From Lithospermum erythrorhizon (Eukaryota; Streptophyta; Magnoliopsida; Boraginales; Boraginaceae), in NCBI GenBank assembly GCA_019722365.1, contig JADFUC010002152.1:1-64000 (forward strand): 64,000 bases of DNA. The letters run 5' to 3'. Both the position numbers and the translations under genes were made by a program. Shown one piece after another: positions 48,821 through 61,846 of this stretch. Positions within the stretch are counted from its first letter, which is position 1. Each line of letters begins with the position of its first letter. The notes beneath the pieces were generated by a model, which had not been told where the DNA came from, ran no database searches, and saw only the letters and a list, made by a program, of their open reading frames with translations.

Positions 48821-51088
48821 TGTAACGACCGCCTCGAGTTGGCCGCCACAGTTAAGATCGTTAACAGCGCGTATGCGAGTTACCGTCGATGGATACAAAT
48901 AAAAAAAATATGACCTGTGACATTATCAAAATAACACTCTACATTCCGTAGCGGTGTTCAATGACACATCGACAAAATAGCGAGACAACGAATACAAATC
49001 CGAATACGGCATAGGGAAAGTATGACAACGGACCCATTGATATAATACAACGCACCGGTCACAAAAAATATACAATTCGACAACAAAAATGGCCCGATGA
49101 GAAGCTTCCTAATACGCGCGCTGCTGCATTAGGCACCGGTAGCAGATCTGACGATTGGCTTGATAAGCTCACAGAGACTGGGTAGGCATCGCTTTATAGA
49201 ATGAGAGTGAGATATTGGCAGTGAATACAAATACCTGGCCCGATTCCCGTCATATATTCGTACTTATATATATCTATAATTATAACATACGCGTACGTGT
49301 CGGGTTACTTAATAAATAAGCATCATGGCATAGATTTCTCTTATACCATGTTACATGGCTATACACATGAGATTATATTCGCAACTATTGCATAATATTC
49401 GTTTAAGGAAAGCAATCTCGTAGCCTTAGAAGTCATCAAGTGAAGAATCCGCCTCACGAGATAATACACATACGAGGAATCGCTCGAATAATACGCGTAG
49501 AGATCCGCCGAATAATGGATGAGGCACTCACTCATCTTCCCGACCCATTTCACGCCCTGATAAATGTCGCACAGAGCCTCCCGAATCCATTTACCCGTGA
49601 TATGCACACCTTTTGAGCACTCGGTCGGGATCGCGCTACGCAAATAACCACGTAAAGCGTTCAAGCGCATCTGCTTTAGCGACGCGCGGCCTTGTGACCC
49701 ACAGCATGACAAACGTACACTTTACAATTTCATAACATGATTTATATCCAAAACTATCTCATGTGTAACTCGTAATCTCAATTATGTCATAACGTACTTC
49801 ATAATCGCCAATTTATCTCGTAATATCAATCAATCTCGGTTATTTCATAACATAAATCATAATCCACGATTTCCACAATAATATCAATCACTAGTCACTT
49901 TTAATACACATATCGGGGGAATAGTCTCAAGCGACACATGAAAAATATATAACATGATATATATATATATATATATGAAAGGTCCCATTCGTGGTTGTAC
50001 TTTCGCGCCGAGCCCGAAGTAGTAATGATAGCTCTGTCTGGGTCCTGGGTGCTAGATCCGGTCACCGACCACATTCAAAAGTGTACATTATAACACATTC
50101 ATGAGAATAACCCGCTTAACATCTATATAAACCAGTGTTATATACCCGTCTCATGATCCAAATTCTGACTCTTATGGCAATCCATTGAATTGATGGGGCT
50201 TAACGTTCAACGATACTATAAAATCGCCAACCGTAAAATCTCGATATTCGTCGTAACTTATTACCCCAATGATAACATCTTAAGCTCTGTCGATCAGTGT
50301 CGATTGACAACTAATTAATCCATTAAATACGACCTCGATTCGGCACTAATTACCATACGAACTTTTCCCCGAACTTTCTCAACTTGATCTACTATCCATA
50401 TCCAAACCAATAATTCCTGCTGAATCCAACTATATTAAAGTCCTCTGACTTCATATTATTACCGTTTTAAAGTCAATTTAAGAAAAGTCAATAAAAGTCA
50501 ATAAAAGTCAACATACAACACACCAGCACCTAACCACGATAACTACTCAAAATCACCTCACAATCCCTAAGCCCAAGCTTAGATAACATTTATATACCAT
50601 AAATAAGTCCAGGATCCCAAAAGTCATTATGAGATCAAGCCCATGCTAGAAAGTCGACTCGAGCTTTAAATGATGAGATTTGAATTAAAACTGTACATTG
50701 GCTTTGTAAGATGGGGCTGCAGATTTTGAAGTTAGATTTCTATTTGCCAAGAAAGAAAAGAAAAATTCAAGGGATTTGGTGGAGGAGGTTAGAGCTAGGT
50801 GGGTGAAAGAAGGAAGATATTTTCTTTTTGTGATAACTCAAAGATGATAAGGATAAATATTAGTGGTGGTAGGTGGGGTGAGGGCCCTCAAGTGGGTTTA
50901 GTGCCGTTTGGTTAAATGAATTCGACCTGCTTGGTTTACTGACTAATTCGAGCAGGTGAAATTAAATTTACGTGCCAAGCATTATTACCGCCCAACCCAT
51001 ATTATCATTATTCCATTAAATTTTTTAACATGAAAACTTTCGGCAGACAAGCTGGAATCACGTTAAGAAAAAAATGCTTATGCAGGCA
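48821..51088 (-). repeat. 5' LTR of the Ty3 chromovirus
   Basis: Pairs with 41768-44041, the same length within six bases. Carries a (TA)n tract near 49957-49975. Confidence 0.9.
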
Positions 51089-52860
51089 GGTTGGCTTTAA
51101 AAAATATCCAAAAAACATATAAAATTTCCAGCATTATAAAAACATACACATTTATCATTATCAAACTAATTAATTCAATGAAGAATTTATCATTATCATT
51201 TATAAAAGTCATATATTTATCATTTATCATTAACATATAATCCAAAAAAAACATATAAAACTTTGTTATTAATCCAAAAAAATATATCATTATCACTTAT
51301 CCAATGAAGAATTTCATTATCAAACTTTGTTATTAACAAAATAACACAAAGAAACAAGGGTAGTAATTATCTCCAATGAAGAATTTCTCCATAAATTCAA
51401 CCATTTTTCTATTAAAAAATATAATATAAAATATTAGAAACTAATTAATTGAAAATTGAAGAACAAGATGAAGTCACCTACAAAATAAAATTAAACAAAG
51501 TTAGTAATAATACAAATAATTATGGAACAAATTACCTATTTGAAGTCACCTAGAAATTAAAATTAAACAAAGTTAGTAATTATACAAATGATTATGGGGC
51601 AAAGTTAGTAATTGGAATAAATTGAGCTAGAAAAGCCGAAATATCACGCAGAAAAAGAGAATGAAATGAATTAGATGTGTATGTGTGATATTTAAAAGAA
51701 CTAGTTGCGATTACATCTTGCCCAGCCTTGACCGATGCCCGACTTTTCAACTAATTTGAATTTCCTTCCGTAAAACAAAATTTGGGAATCTCAAATTTGA
51801 AAACCGGCCTTACGTACCCGGCCTTGACATCTACATATATTTATAAATCGTATCGTATTTCACATCATAATTGTAGACATTGACTACGTAAAGATGATTT
51901 AAACTCAATTATTAGATCCTGATACAAATTAATTTGCTATTTGGCAACCCTGTATGTGAAATGGAAGTCATCATTAATATGATATACGTTGAACATGATA
52001 ACATTCGATAAATGCGTTGATATAAAGTCGGTGTGGATATAAGTATATTAGATTTAATGTGTTTATACATAATTTGTTAAATAATACAATGTTCACTAAC
52101 ATAATCCATTACATATCTCTTTCAACGTTAGTTATTGTAATTCTTGAAGTAGTAAAAAAGTAAATAAATACTATATCGATCATTACGTACCATTATATAA
52201 ATATAATATATGTAATGGATGTAATAAACACTCAAAAAGCTTAATAGCGAAGATGGATCATTTTGAAAATTTTGCGGCGCTAACGAGCCTTGAGAAACCG
52301 ACTCGATATCACCAAAATAGCAATTCGACACCAACCCGACTCAAATATGCGGGAATATGAATACCATGACTGATATAAAATATATGAATACAAGTAGCCA
52401 ACCGAATTCCGTATTGACTTACTTTTTATCTGCATAAACTTGGCGTCGGGGACCGGGCGGCGTTATTCGGCGCTATCGGCCCAGAATGCATCCTTGTAGA
52501 AAAAACGGTTGGTTTTAATGGCCACAGCATGGCTGGAAATGCAACCAATTAAAACAGAATACGACATGAAAAGATATATATAATCAAACACGTCACAAAC
52601 ACGCAATATATTTGCATAATCAACTTAAAACATCTTTAAATAATAAAACAATCAAAGTATCAATGTACCAATAAAAGTAACAATGTACCAAAGTATCAAT
52701 TTAAAAATAACACAAAACAATAAAACTATCAATGTACCAAAGTAACAATAAAACAATCAAAGTATCAACGTAACAATAAAAATATCAATGTGTCAAAGTA
52801 TCAACTAGTCTAAGCTAGTAGTGTCGTCCTGGGGAGGGTCTGCGAGAGATTTGAGGGAGG
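51089..52860. other. CACTA interior without recognisable gene
   Basis: AT-rich DNA with short GC-rich islands (51715-51830; 52256-52350; 52440-52500) that repeat the ggcgtcgg/ccggcctt-type words of the subterminal regions. 52630-52800 has repeated atcaatgtaccaaagta-type words. Confidence 0.4.
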
Positions 52861-52919
52861 TATTCTTGGTCAGTGGAGATGCTGCGGCTCTGGGGAGGTC
52901 TTGAGCAACACCGTGAGAA

Positions 52920-54460
52920 CTCACTGTGGCGGTGAGTGCGTTGAGTATGAGAATGTGGAATGCCTGCATCCTCTCTTAATCTTGCCTACTTGACGATTCA
53001 CTCCCGGCTTTCGATGGAAGCTTGGTAACCCAAAAATCGGAGGTAGAGCATACCTAGTTTGTTGGGACATTTGCACCAAAGCATTTAGTAGAGCATGCAC
53101 CGTCGATTGGTCGGTTACATCTTTGGAGTGCATTAACTACCACATGTGGTGTTTCCTGACCAGACGGTGGTGGTGGTGGTGGTGATTGGTAGTGGTGCTC
53201 ACAGTACCCGGCCCGGCCGGCCAATGCGTAACCAGGTAGTGCCGATCCCAGAAATCTCCCGCCCATGGCTTTGCCTTTACAGGGGGAAACCAGCTCAGCT
53301 AAGTCAGAAAATCGCGGGGATCCCATAAATCAAAGTCAAGCCCGTGCTGAGTGAGCATAGCCTCCTTGTACTCCTCCTGCAATATTAAGGCGATTATTGT
53401 TAATAAATAAACTCTAAACAAACTTAAATTTTAAAAATGGTAAAATAAAACTAAACTTACCTAGCTTTGGCCCTCTTCGGATGCTTTGAGGTTTTAACTA
53501 CAGGTCTGCGTTGTCGCCCTTGATTGGTTTCGCAAGGGAAACCTTAACGTGAAGGATCTTTCCGGTCTTCTTCTTCTAAACAAAAAACAAAAATAAAAAC
53601 ATCATTTAAGAATTTCTACAAAATATTAAGAATTAACAACATTAAATAAAAAAAGTTCAATTACCTCGTCGTGCATCGGTATCCCTTTACTCATTGTGAT
53701 GAGAGGACATCGACCTGCAATTAAAGCCTCCCCAAAGCTCAGAAGATTACGTGCCTTTCGGCTATTCTCTTTTGCTCGAGTCGTCCGGCCGAGATTCGGA
53801 ATCTTCCTCCGCTCGTAGGGGAGGCTAGCCGTCTGACCTAGGACTCTCCCGACAACCAAATGCGATGCGTTGTCGGTGCGCCTTGATATGACGCGCTTCG
53901 CCTTGGTCATCAGGTTTCTCCGCCAGCTGCTTGTTACCGGCATGGAATAGTACGCTCGACTGTAGCTCCTCGCCATTCTCAAACTTGTACCTCCCCTGAT
54001 AAAAAATATAGAAAATATTAGTACAAATTTAATTAACACACTTACAAATTCATTTCAATCTAAACAAATTGAATACTTACTTACCAAGAATGACTCCCAG
54101 ATTTTCGCCAATAACTTCTTGCACATGTCTTTATAGTTAGAGCGGAAATGGAATATCAGTACAATGTATCTGTGGCTCCAAAATCTAGGTACCCCCTTTC
54201 CACACAATCTGACAATAAAAAACAAAAAATAGATAATATAGACCCAAAACGAAATAAATTCACAATCGACTAAAATATATTAACCAAACTTTTGTCGTTG
54301 GCGATCGACGGAACAATCTTGTTCTTATCAGCCAGTAGGGAAGGTCCCCATACGTAAAGAAATATCGTCCTCGTCGCCGGTCTAGAGTACGAGCTTCCTC
54401 GCCCCAGGTACGTAAATGCGTCAGCGAGGAGGTCGGCATCATCCTGCGTCATCATCGTCC
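52920..54460 (-). pseudogene. Degenerate CACTA-associated gene (possible plant transposase, En/Spm type)
   Basis: Several minus-strand segments separated by AT-rich, intron-like spacers with plausible splice sites: 54455-54270; about 54160-54080 (HFRSNYKDMCKKLLAKIWESFL then gtaagt); 54010-53630 (137-residue open frame, Arg-rich); 53590-53460; and 53400-52920, which includes EEYKEAMLTQHGLDFDLWDPRDF and a Pro-rich tail. The layout resembles the short accessory transposase gene of En/Spm elements, but I cannot point to a diagnostic catalytic motif. The coding stretches are GC-rich against AT-rich surroundings. Confidence 0.35.
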
Positions 54461-54779
54461 TCTACTTGCGGTCAGGCGAATGGGGTTGTGCGGCGGAACA
54501 TATGACCGCTGGCATCATTTCGCCCCAATATTTGAGATGTGACCCACTAACCCGCCTCATGCAGTTGTGGGTAGCGAGGGGTCTGATGTCTATATCTGTA
54601 GTGGAGTCATCGGAATGCATCGCAAATGCGTATGCCACACAGTTTCCTCTCTTGGGGTGGGGGGTGCGGTTCCTATGTACTACTTTTTACTGCATCGTCC
54701 ACTTTATTCTTCACAGGCTACCGCCTGAGTCATACTGCACAACCAAAACATGAAACTAATTAACAAATCGTACAAATTA

Positions 54780-55540
54780 ACTAACAATTCTACTTATCCA
54801 AACTAACAATCAGAATTTCAATCAATATCCATGTCACAACAGCTTGATTTAATCACATTTCGATCGATATCACATTCTATTCTAAATTCGATCACATTTC
54901 AATCCAAAATCTCATTTTAAATTCAAAAATATTTCAATCACATTTAAATAATTAAAGTAACAATAATATTTCAATCACATTTAAATAATCACATTTCAAT
55001 AATCACATTTCAATAATTAACTAACAATAATATTTCAATCATTTAACTAATAATAATATTTTCAATAATCAAACAAACAATAATATTTTAATAATCACGT
55101 TTAACTAACAATAATATTTAAATAATCACATTTAACTAACAATAATATTTAAATAATCACATTTCAATAATCAAACTAACAATAATATTTAAATAATCAC
55201 ACTAACAATAATCAAACTAACAATAATCAAACTAACAATAATCAAACTAATAATAATATTTAAATAATCACATTTCAACAATCAAACCAACAATAATATT
55301 TGAATCACATTTAACTAACAATAATATTTCAATCACATTTTAATAATTAAACTAACAATAACTAACAATAATATTTCAATATTATTTCAATCACATTTCA
55401 ATAATCAAAAACAATAACTAACAATAATTCGGAGTAGAAATTCAAAATTAAAACAATAATTCAACCTTGATAACTTCATGTCAAAAATTGAAATTAAAAA
55501 ATAATTAAACTAACTAACAATAATTTAAACACATTCAATA
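54780..55540. repeat. AT-rich minisatellite-like tract
   Basis: Irregular repetition of aactaacaataatattt and aataatcacatttcaat words over about 750 bp. Some stretches are near-exact (taatcaaactaacaa, four times at about 55211-55250). Confidence 0.8.
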
Positions 55541-56180
55541 ACCAACAATAATTCGGAAAAAAAAAACAAAAACTAACCTTTGAAATGAGGGAGAACTTGG
55601 GGGCACGAAAAACAAGGGATGAGGGAGTAGTTGGGGGCGGAATTGGTGGGGAGTAGTTGAGGGAGGTGGAGTAGAGGCGGCCGGGGTGGAGGGTGGTAGG
55701 GAAGTGGGGAAACTCTTCGTTTGGGGCGGGTATTTCGGATAGCCATCTAGCGAGATGAATGGCATTCGGGTGTATTAAAATGTATAATTAATTTTGCATT
55801 TAATTCTAAGCGATTCTGAAATTTAAATTCCCGGCCTTAACTCTTATATTTTAATTTATTTTATTATTACATTTTAAGAATAAACACTTAAATACCCGGC
55901 GCTAACTATTTTATTTTATAATTATTTTCAAATAAAAGTTTAATTAATACCCGTCTACAGACGATGTCATTCCCGACACGAGTTTATGGCAGCGTCGTAT
56001 CACCGGGCTTGATTACAGCAAATCTGAAACTTCCGGCGTAATAGCGCTATTGTTAGCGTCGAGAAATCCGTCTCTAGACACGTCGCCATTCACGGAGCAC
56101 AAGTTTATGGCCCACATACATATGCGGGCTTGATTACAACCCGATAAGCGGGCCTTGACCCAGCCGCGATTGTTAGTAGG
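55541..56180. repeat. Right subterminal region and terminus of the CACTA element
   Basis: Starts with a Pro-rich low-complexity minus-strand frame (55765-55535) without a domain. From 55800, cccggccttaa, cccggcgctaa and gcgtcg-type words alternate with AT-rich spacers, mirroring the left side. The terminus near 56180 is inferred from gcgattgttagtagg. Confidence 0.45.
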
Positions 56181-56696
56181 AAAATGCTTGACATTTGTAA
56201 GTGCGGCTTTCCAGTAAGCTGTTCATTTAGATTAAAGTTGGAATGTGACGGTTATTTCTGTGAAATTGAATCAGAGTTGAGGAATTTTGTTGGACTAGTA
56301 AATGGTGACTGAGCTAAACGATACGACTTTGTCAAATGTTGCATTACTGTGATTACGACTTTGTTTATTCGCAGATGATCTTGATGTTATTTCTCCTTCC
56401 AGTCAACTATGTGCAGTGACAATCTTCATATAAATAAGGAAGTCTTTACTTCAGGCCCTCATAATATTAGTGCATACATTTGAAGTGATTGATTTATAGC
56501 ATTTCTTGTCAAATGATTAGAGTAATATATAAGTTCATGAGTAAGTTCTCAATGATTAGGAAATGATTAGCATTTCTTGTCAAATGATTAGCAATTTATA
56601 GCCCTCATATGGGATGATCGATCAAAGCATAAAGAGGATGCAACAAAGTAATAAAGATACATGCTATATGCTCAAGGCCATCCTATCCTATATGAA
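56181..56696. other. Stretch without recognisable gene
   Basis: Contains a short repeated phrase (gcatttcttgtcaaatgatta at about 56499 and 56570). May belong to the interior of the element whose 3' LTR lies at 58311. Confidence 0.35.
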
Positions 56697-56703
56697 TGCA
56701 CAA

Positions 56704-58115
56704 TGCAACACAAAACATGTTCGGGTATAGCATACATATGCTTATGAGGTTGGACGACCAACCTCAAGTGCCCGAAAAATTCTGAAAACAATTAACCCAG
56801 AAACTAGACTCATCCCAATCGGACATCCGAGTCGGGAGAAACAAATCTGCAAAGAAGCTATGAAATAGTTGAAAGCGAAAATTCTAGCAGCATCTTAAAA
56901 TAGTCATAACTCAAGCTACAGGCTGAACTATGAGGCTCACTATATGCCAAAAGAACCGTCTCTTCGTTATCTTTCTAACGATATAAGGCATGCTCAAACA
57001 GACTTATAACGAAAGAGTTATGGACAGTTTTCTAACAAGCTAGAAATTTTGACGAAGCAAAATCATGCAATTCAAGAGAAATAGCTATGCTATGTATTTC
57101 AAAGGAATATTTAAGCATCTAGTTAAGCATTTACAAGCATAATCATCAAAAGGTTCATCAAGAAGCATAAAAAGATGCATAAAGAGTCAAGATACTACCT
57201 TTGTGCAAGAGCTTAAGCAAAATCCAAAAAAGGTGGCAACTTTATATTTACTCAACTCAAAATACTGGCGAACCATAAAGAAGTCACATTAATAATGATA
57301 TATGATCATATAATATTGCAAGAAGCAAGTAAAAAATAAAAACAAAAAAGAGAGGGAGAAACTCACCTAGAGATTGGGTATTGCAAAGTGGGGAGAAGAT
57401 GATGGAATTGATTTTTTGATTTATCCTATGTTATATAGACCTCATGGGCCAAAATCTTTCAAAGTCCATTGCTTGTCTTGTTGGATAAGAAGATTTGAGT
57501 TGCAAAAGCGAAATAAAGCGAACTAGGTGCATTGTTCGAAAATTCCCTACATGAGGGTGGGATGATTTATTTTTCACATGGAAAAATACATCCCAAATAT
57601 TTGATAGACCCAAAAATTGGTCAAAATTCCAAAAAATGGGATTAAAATTAAGATGATTAATTCCAAAAATTCATAGGATTAAGGATAATTATCTTAAAGT
57701 ACCCGACATGTAATAAATTCATTAGCCGAGATAAAATAAGAAACTACACCTCTAAAATAATTTAATTCTCTAATAAATTAAGGGCAAATGAACTTTAACT
57801 TTTGTAATATACATCATGTTAACATCAAACCCGGATATTTTAATTCTCTAATAAATTGAGAATTAAATGGGATCTTGACATGTAATAAATTCATGTCAAT
57901 ACCAAACACGAAAATAAATCAACTCCCATTAGTATCAGAAGATTGAACGGGTCTTAACATGTAATACATCATGTTAACATCAAACCCGAATAATTTAATT
58001 CTCTAATGAATTGAGAATTAAATGGGATCCCAACAAGAGTTGACATTAAATCCCACATAATTAAGCCTTCATGAAGTCAAAATTCAGAGCGGAGACTTAG
58101 TTACGGGTCGTGACA
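56704..58115 (-). mobile_element. Probable Ty3 solo LTR
   Basis: On the minus strand it starts TGTCACGACCCG, a typical plant Ty3 LTR start, and contains a TATA-like gtctatataac (about 57431-57441). The 7-bp sequence TGCACAA occurs right after it (58116-58122) and at 56697-56703, a likely target duplication, though the left terminus is not a clean TG/CA. No coding content. Contains repeated blocks (57707-58030). Confidence 0.55.
57707..58030. repeat. Repeated blocks inside the solo LTR
   Basis: The phrase catgttaacatcaaacccg followed by ttaattctctaat, then gagaattaaatgggatc, occurs at about 57807-57872 and 57969-58030. Partial copies lie around 57706 and 57876. Confidence 0.75.
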
Positions 58116-58300
58116 TGCACAACAAATCAAGAAAATTAGTCAAACCTGCCTATAAGTCAAGAATTAACCAGGGATCGTGATCAAAGGCATCACAAAAAAT
58201 TCTTTAAAATCCTCAAATGACATGAGTGATGACTAGGACCATAGTTGTATAAATGTATATGCAACAAGTTAAAGTGGGTTAACCATTAGCTAGATCTCCT

Positions 58301-58310
58301 GCCGGGGGCT
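58301..58310 (+). promoter_or_regulatory. Polypurine-tract-like sequence before the LTR
   Basis: gccgggggct directly before TGATGATAAC, as in Tat/Athila-type elements. Confidence 0.45.
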
Positions 58311-60038
58311 TGATGATAACTTTGGATCAAGATGAGTCATAAATTCTCATCGATAAATGATCCGACATATATCGATAAGTCTAACGAGAGACCGGGATAT
58401 GTCGAGAGAGCGTACGTCTTGAGTAAAAACCCCTTGAAACATGCACATGTACTACGTTCATGTTGAAATGAACCTTTGTCTGGTGGGCTTTGACTCACCA
58501 CTACGTATGTACCCGGCTCGAGGCGATACATGGAGTAGTGAAAATTATTAAATAATCACTAAAATGATTAAGATGAGCTTGTGTCAATTTAGGGTTCACC
58601 AGTGAGCCCTTAATTTTGTCTTGAAACCCTCGTACAAACAAGGGTTTTAAGGAAAAATAGGCAATTAAATTTTCATTAAATTTAGGGTTCAAGGCTAAAT
58701 CCCAATTTTATTGGGTTAAATCGACAGAGGCTAAAATCAAAGCAAAGTTTGAGTTCGAAAATAGAGATCGAAGTTGCTTGGGGATAAAATATAGGCTCCA
58801 AAGATTGGGTCAATATATATTTGACCTAGAGAAAGAATCGGGAACCTTCTTGATACTCAAAATAAGGCGTCCTTAATTCTTAGGCCAAAGTAATTCCTAA
58901 ATCTCAGAGCGGTCAGATCTTTACCTCCAAAATTCAACGATTAAAATCATGATCCACCTGAAATTAAACAAACCAATCAGAAGTAAGTATTCAAAGCCTA
59001 GAAGCCTATAAATACCCCCCCCCCCCCCTATATTTTCGAAGATATACAACATTCTTATTAGAAAATACATGAGAAAATATAGAGGATACCTCTGAAATTC
59101 TCTAAGTTAAATCTTTTAAACCACCAATAGAAACACCACTTTGGTGGCTGGAAAACATCTCCAGGTAGCCTAAAATAAGTGCCTGAAATTAAGATTATTG
59201 CACAAACGCAATAATTCTTCAAGTTTGAAGCAAAATCGTGAGAATTTGATCTGATTTCTCGAGCAACTGAATATTCTTGAATAAGCTAAATAACTTTGAT
59301 TATTCATAAATCTTGCGTGGACCTTTTGAAAAGTATTGTTTGAGTTAAACCGAGATCAGGATATGAGGAATGTAGCTAGCGTACAATGCTTCAAAGTTTA
59401 AATCAAATCAGTGAGACCCGAATCTCATTTAAAGTCTCTGACAACAAGCTGACCAAAGAGTACTGCTGTGGTATAAACTAAGAAAGCGTGCTTGATAAAC
59501 ACAACTGCTAGTCGGCTCAGCGCGTGCGGAAGCTTGGAGTGCATGCCAGCGATCGAGTCATTGAGCCAGTGGCACAGCTATTAAGTCCCATTTGCGAGGT
59601 GAAGTCCCGCGGTAATGTTTAAAGAGCCAAGTCCCATCTTGAGACACTTGTAGTAGGTCCATCAAGTCTAACATAGACCGAAAATCAAGTCCAAGACCCT
59701 AGATCAATTCCATACAACCAGCATGGGAATACGCTTCTAAGGTTCCCCGGCTCTGACCATATCCAAGTCTAGACTAGTCTCAAGTCCATCACGACCACGA
59801 CAAATATCCAACTCATAGAGCTCCTATCCAAATCCAACCCAAATCAAGTCAAGTCAAGCTCAAATCAAGTCGAGGTCATACGAACTCTACTCAGAGGCCA
59901 AGTCAGGTCAGCCAGGTCGTCTGCAAATCGTAAGCAAGCGGCTTAAGGATCATAGTTTGGGCCGGTCATTCCTCTTTTGATTTAATAAACACGTACCACT
60001 TGGTACCCTAGGTAGGTTTTATTTTGTACCCCTTATCA
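58311..60038 (+). mobile_element. LTR of a Tat/Athila-like Ty3 element
   Basis: Begins TGATGATAACTTTGG after a PPT-like tract and ends gtaccccttatca. Contains a TATA box (tataaata, about 59007-59014) followed by a run of about 14 C. 59600-59950 is rich in caagtc/tcaag words. No pol is present upstream in recognisable form, so this is a 3' LTR of a deleted element or a solo LTR. Confidence 0.5.
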
Positions 60039-61846
60039 TAAATAATAAAAATTCTTATTTGCATTACATCGGCAATTTTGCACTTCAAAACAAAACTTGA
60101 AAACATGCATGGTAAACGATAAAAAAAAAAATATAAAGTAATCATTTGCTTTACTACTATAGAAAATATATCAAATAACCATTGCTTTGTATTGTTGTTC
60201 TAAATAAATGTATATTTTAAAATATTAACGATATAATTATGAAGTAATCATTTACTTTGCTTTTTATTTTTTAGAAACTTTACAATGATAACTTCATTCA
60301 TGCTCTTGAATCATTTATAAAAGTGAAAAAAATACATGATTTTAAAAACAACTAAGAGGCTTTTTGGAGCCTTTGAGAGATGTAAAATTAATAAAACTTG
60401 GAAGAAATTTGATTGGTAACTTCGTTATAACTTCATTGATGCTCTTGAGGCATGCATAGTAATTTACTAGAAGAACCAAATCTAAAGTGAAAATGGATGG
60501 AGTACTTAAAACCTTTGTGAATAGTGGAGCAAAACACTACCTAATAATATATGGTTGTGGGTTTTAATCTTAGTAACCATCTCAAAAAACTAGTCATTGC
60601 AAACTACCCGATAATGTCTATAGACTATAGGAAGTTAGATGTCATTTGTGAGAGTAGAATGGGCATTTAGGAAAATTAGCTTCATTATTAACGACCAACC
60701 AAGGGCTTGCGTATTCAATTCAAACTATCCGATAATGTCAATAGTTATATATTTATACGTAATATAATATTAAATATATATCTGTTATATTAACCATATT
60801 AATATTATATATATATATAATTTTTTATATAATGAATTAATCAATATATATGAGTAAGATATATTTAATGTAAAATTATATTAGTAAATATTTTATAATA
60901 AAATATATTAGTATTTTTCAAAATTTAAAATATTTAAATACTTTAATGTAATAATATCTAAATTACATTAAGATCTATAATTCTAATGAATATCTTAATA
61001 AAAATTGCTTTGAATTTTTTTGAAAAATATATTTAAATTAATATTTTATAATATTACTTTAAAACTAAGTATATTGTATTTCAAAACTAATATATTGTAA
61101 TATTACATGAAAATTAATATATTATTTCTATAACTTTGAATTAATAATAATTACTTTAAAATATAATGAATATATTAATATTTGATTATTTGATAATAAA
61201 TAAATAAATAAAATAATATAATTAACAAATTTATATTTGTTTAATATATATTTGTTTGTATTATTTATTCTTATTATCATATATGAAATATGTAAAATAA
61301 ATTATTTGATTCTTATAACATACCCATCAAAATAATTGTATTCTTCAAAATAATTTATTTAATAATGCGTTAAGAACAAAATTCATTCTCTTCTGGCCAA
61401 TTCGTTTTAAATAAAGCATAGTAATAATTTCTTATTAAACGTGCATGACAGACATGATATGATAGATTTGACATCAAACTTAATTTGATGTAGAGAGTTC
61501 ATCAAAATCTTTCATTATGTAATTAAACTTATGTACTTGTGAAACTGCGAATGGATCGAAGATCTTTTCAAAGTACCCACGTATATAATTCCTAATTATA
61601 GATTTCTCAAGTAAATTTTAGGAGAAAATTTTGAGATAAAGAAATATGCATGGGACATCCTAAAATAAAACTTAAAAGATTAATAGCAAAAGTAGGAATT
61701 AAATAAATTGAAACAAATGTTCATCTTCCATAAATTGGAAGCCTCATTCCATACTCCAGGTACAAAAAGGAAATAAAATTTGAACAATATAACAATTATC
61801 TTTAGAAGAATTCCTACTGACCAACATATAAATTCAATATGCCAAT
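60039..61846. other. Very AT-rich intergenic DNA
   Basis: 60730-61380 is made almost wholly of A and T with ata/tata runs, like a matrix-attachment-type region. No gene is seen. Confidence 0.5.

Larger units (their letters stand above)
41768..51088 (-). mobile_element. Complete Ty3 chromovirus (Tekay/Del-like) nested in the CACTA element
   Basis: Two LTRs of 2274 bp (41768-44041) and 2268 bp (48821-51088) enclose a 4.8-kb interior. On the minus strand that interior reads PBS, gag, protease, RT, RNase H, integrase, PPT. LTRs end TG...CA (tgtaacgacc on the plus-strand left side). A clear 5-bp target duplication could not be matched. Frames are broken throughout. The chromovirus assignment rests on the integrase and post-integrase wording, with no chromodomain seen. 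Confidence 0.88.
41169..56180. mobile_element. CACTA (En/Spm-type) element, split by a Ty3 retrotransposon
   Basis: Left end CACTACTGAAATCGAC at 41169. Right end near 56180 reads gcgattgttagtagg, an imperfect inverse of the left TIR. Both sides carry subterminal blocks rich in ccgacgcc/ggcgtcgg-type words spaced by AT-rich DNA (41180-41640; 55800-56170). The interior holds degenerate minus-strand coding sequence resembling CACTA-associated proteins. Net length without the nested Ty3 is about 5.7 kb. The right terminus is the weakest part of the call. Confidence 0.55.

Noticed and set aside
49359..49712. 117-residue minus-strand open frame
   Set aside because: It lies inside the 5' LTR and has no domain.
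55535..55765. Pro-rich 76-residue protein
   Set aside because: Low-complexity translation at the edge of the CACTA subterminal region, with no signal peptide or domain.
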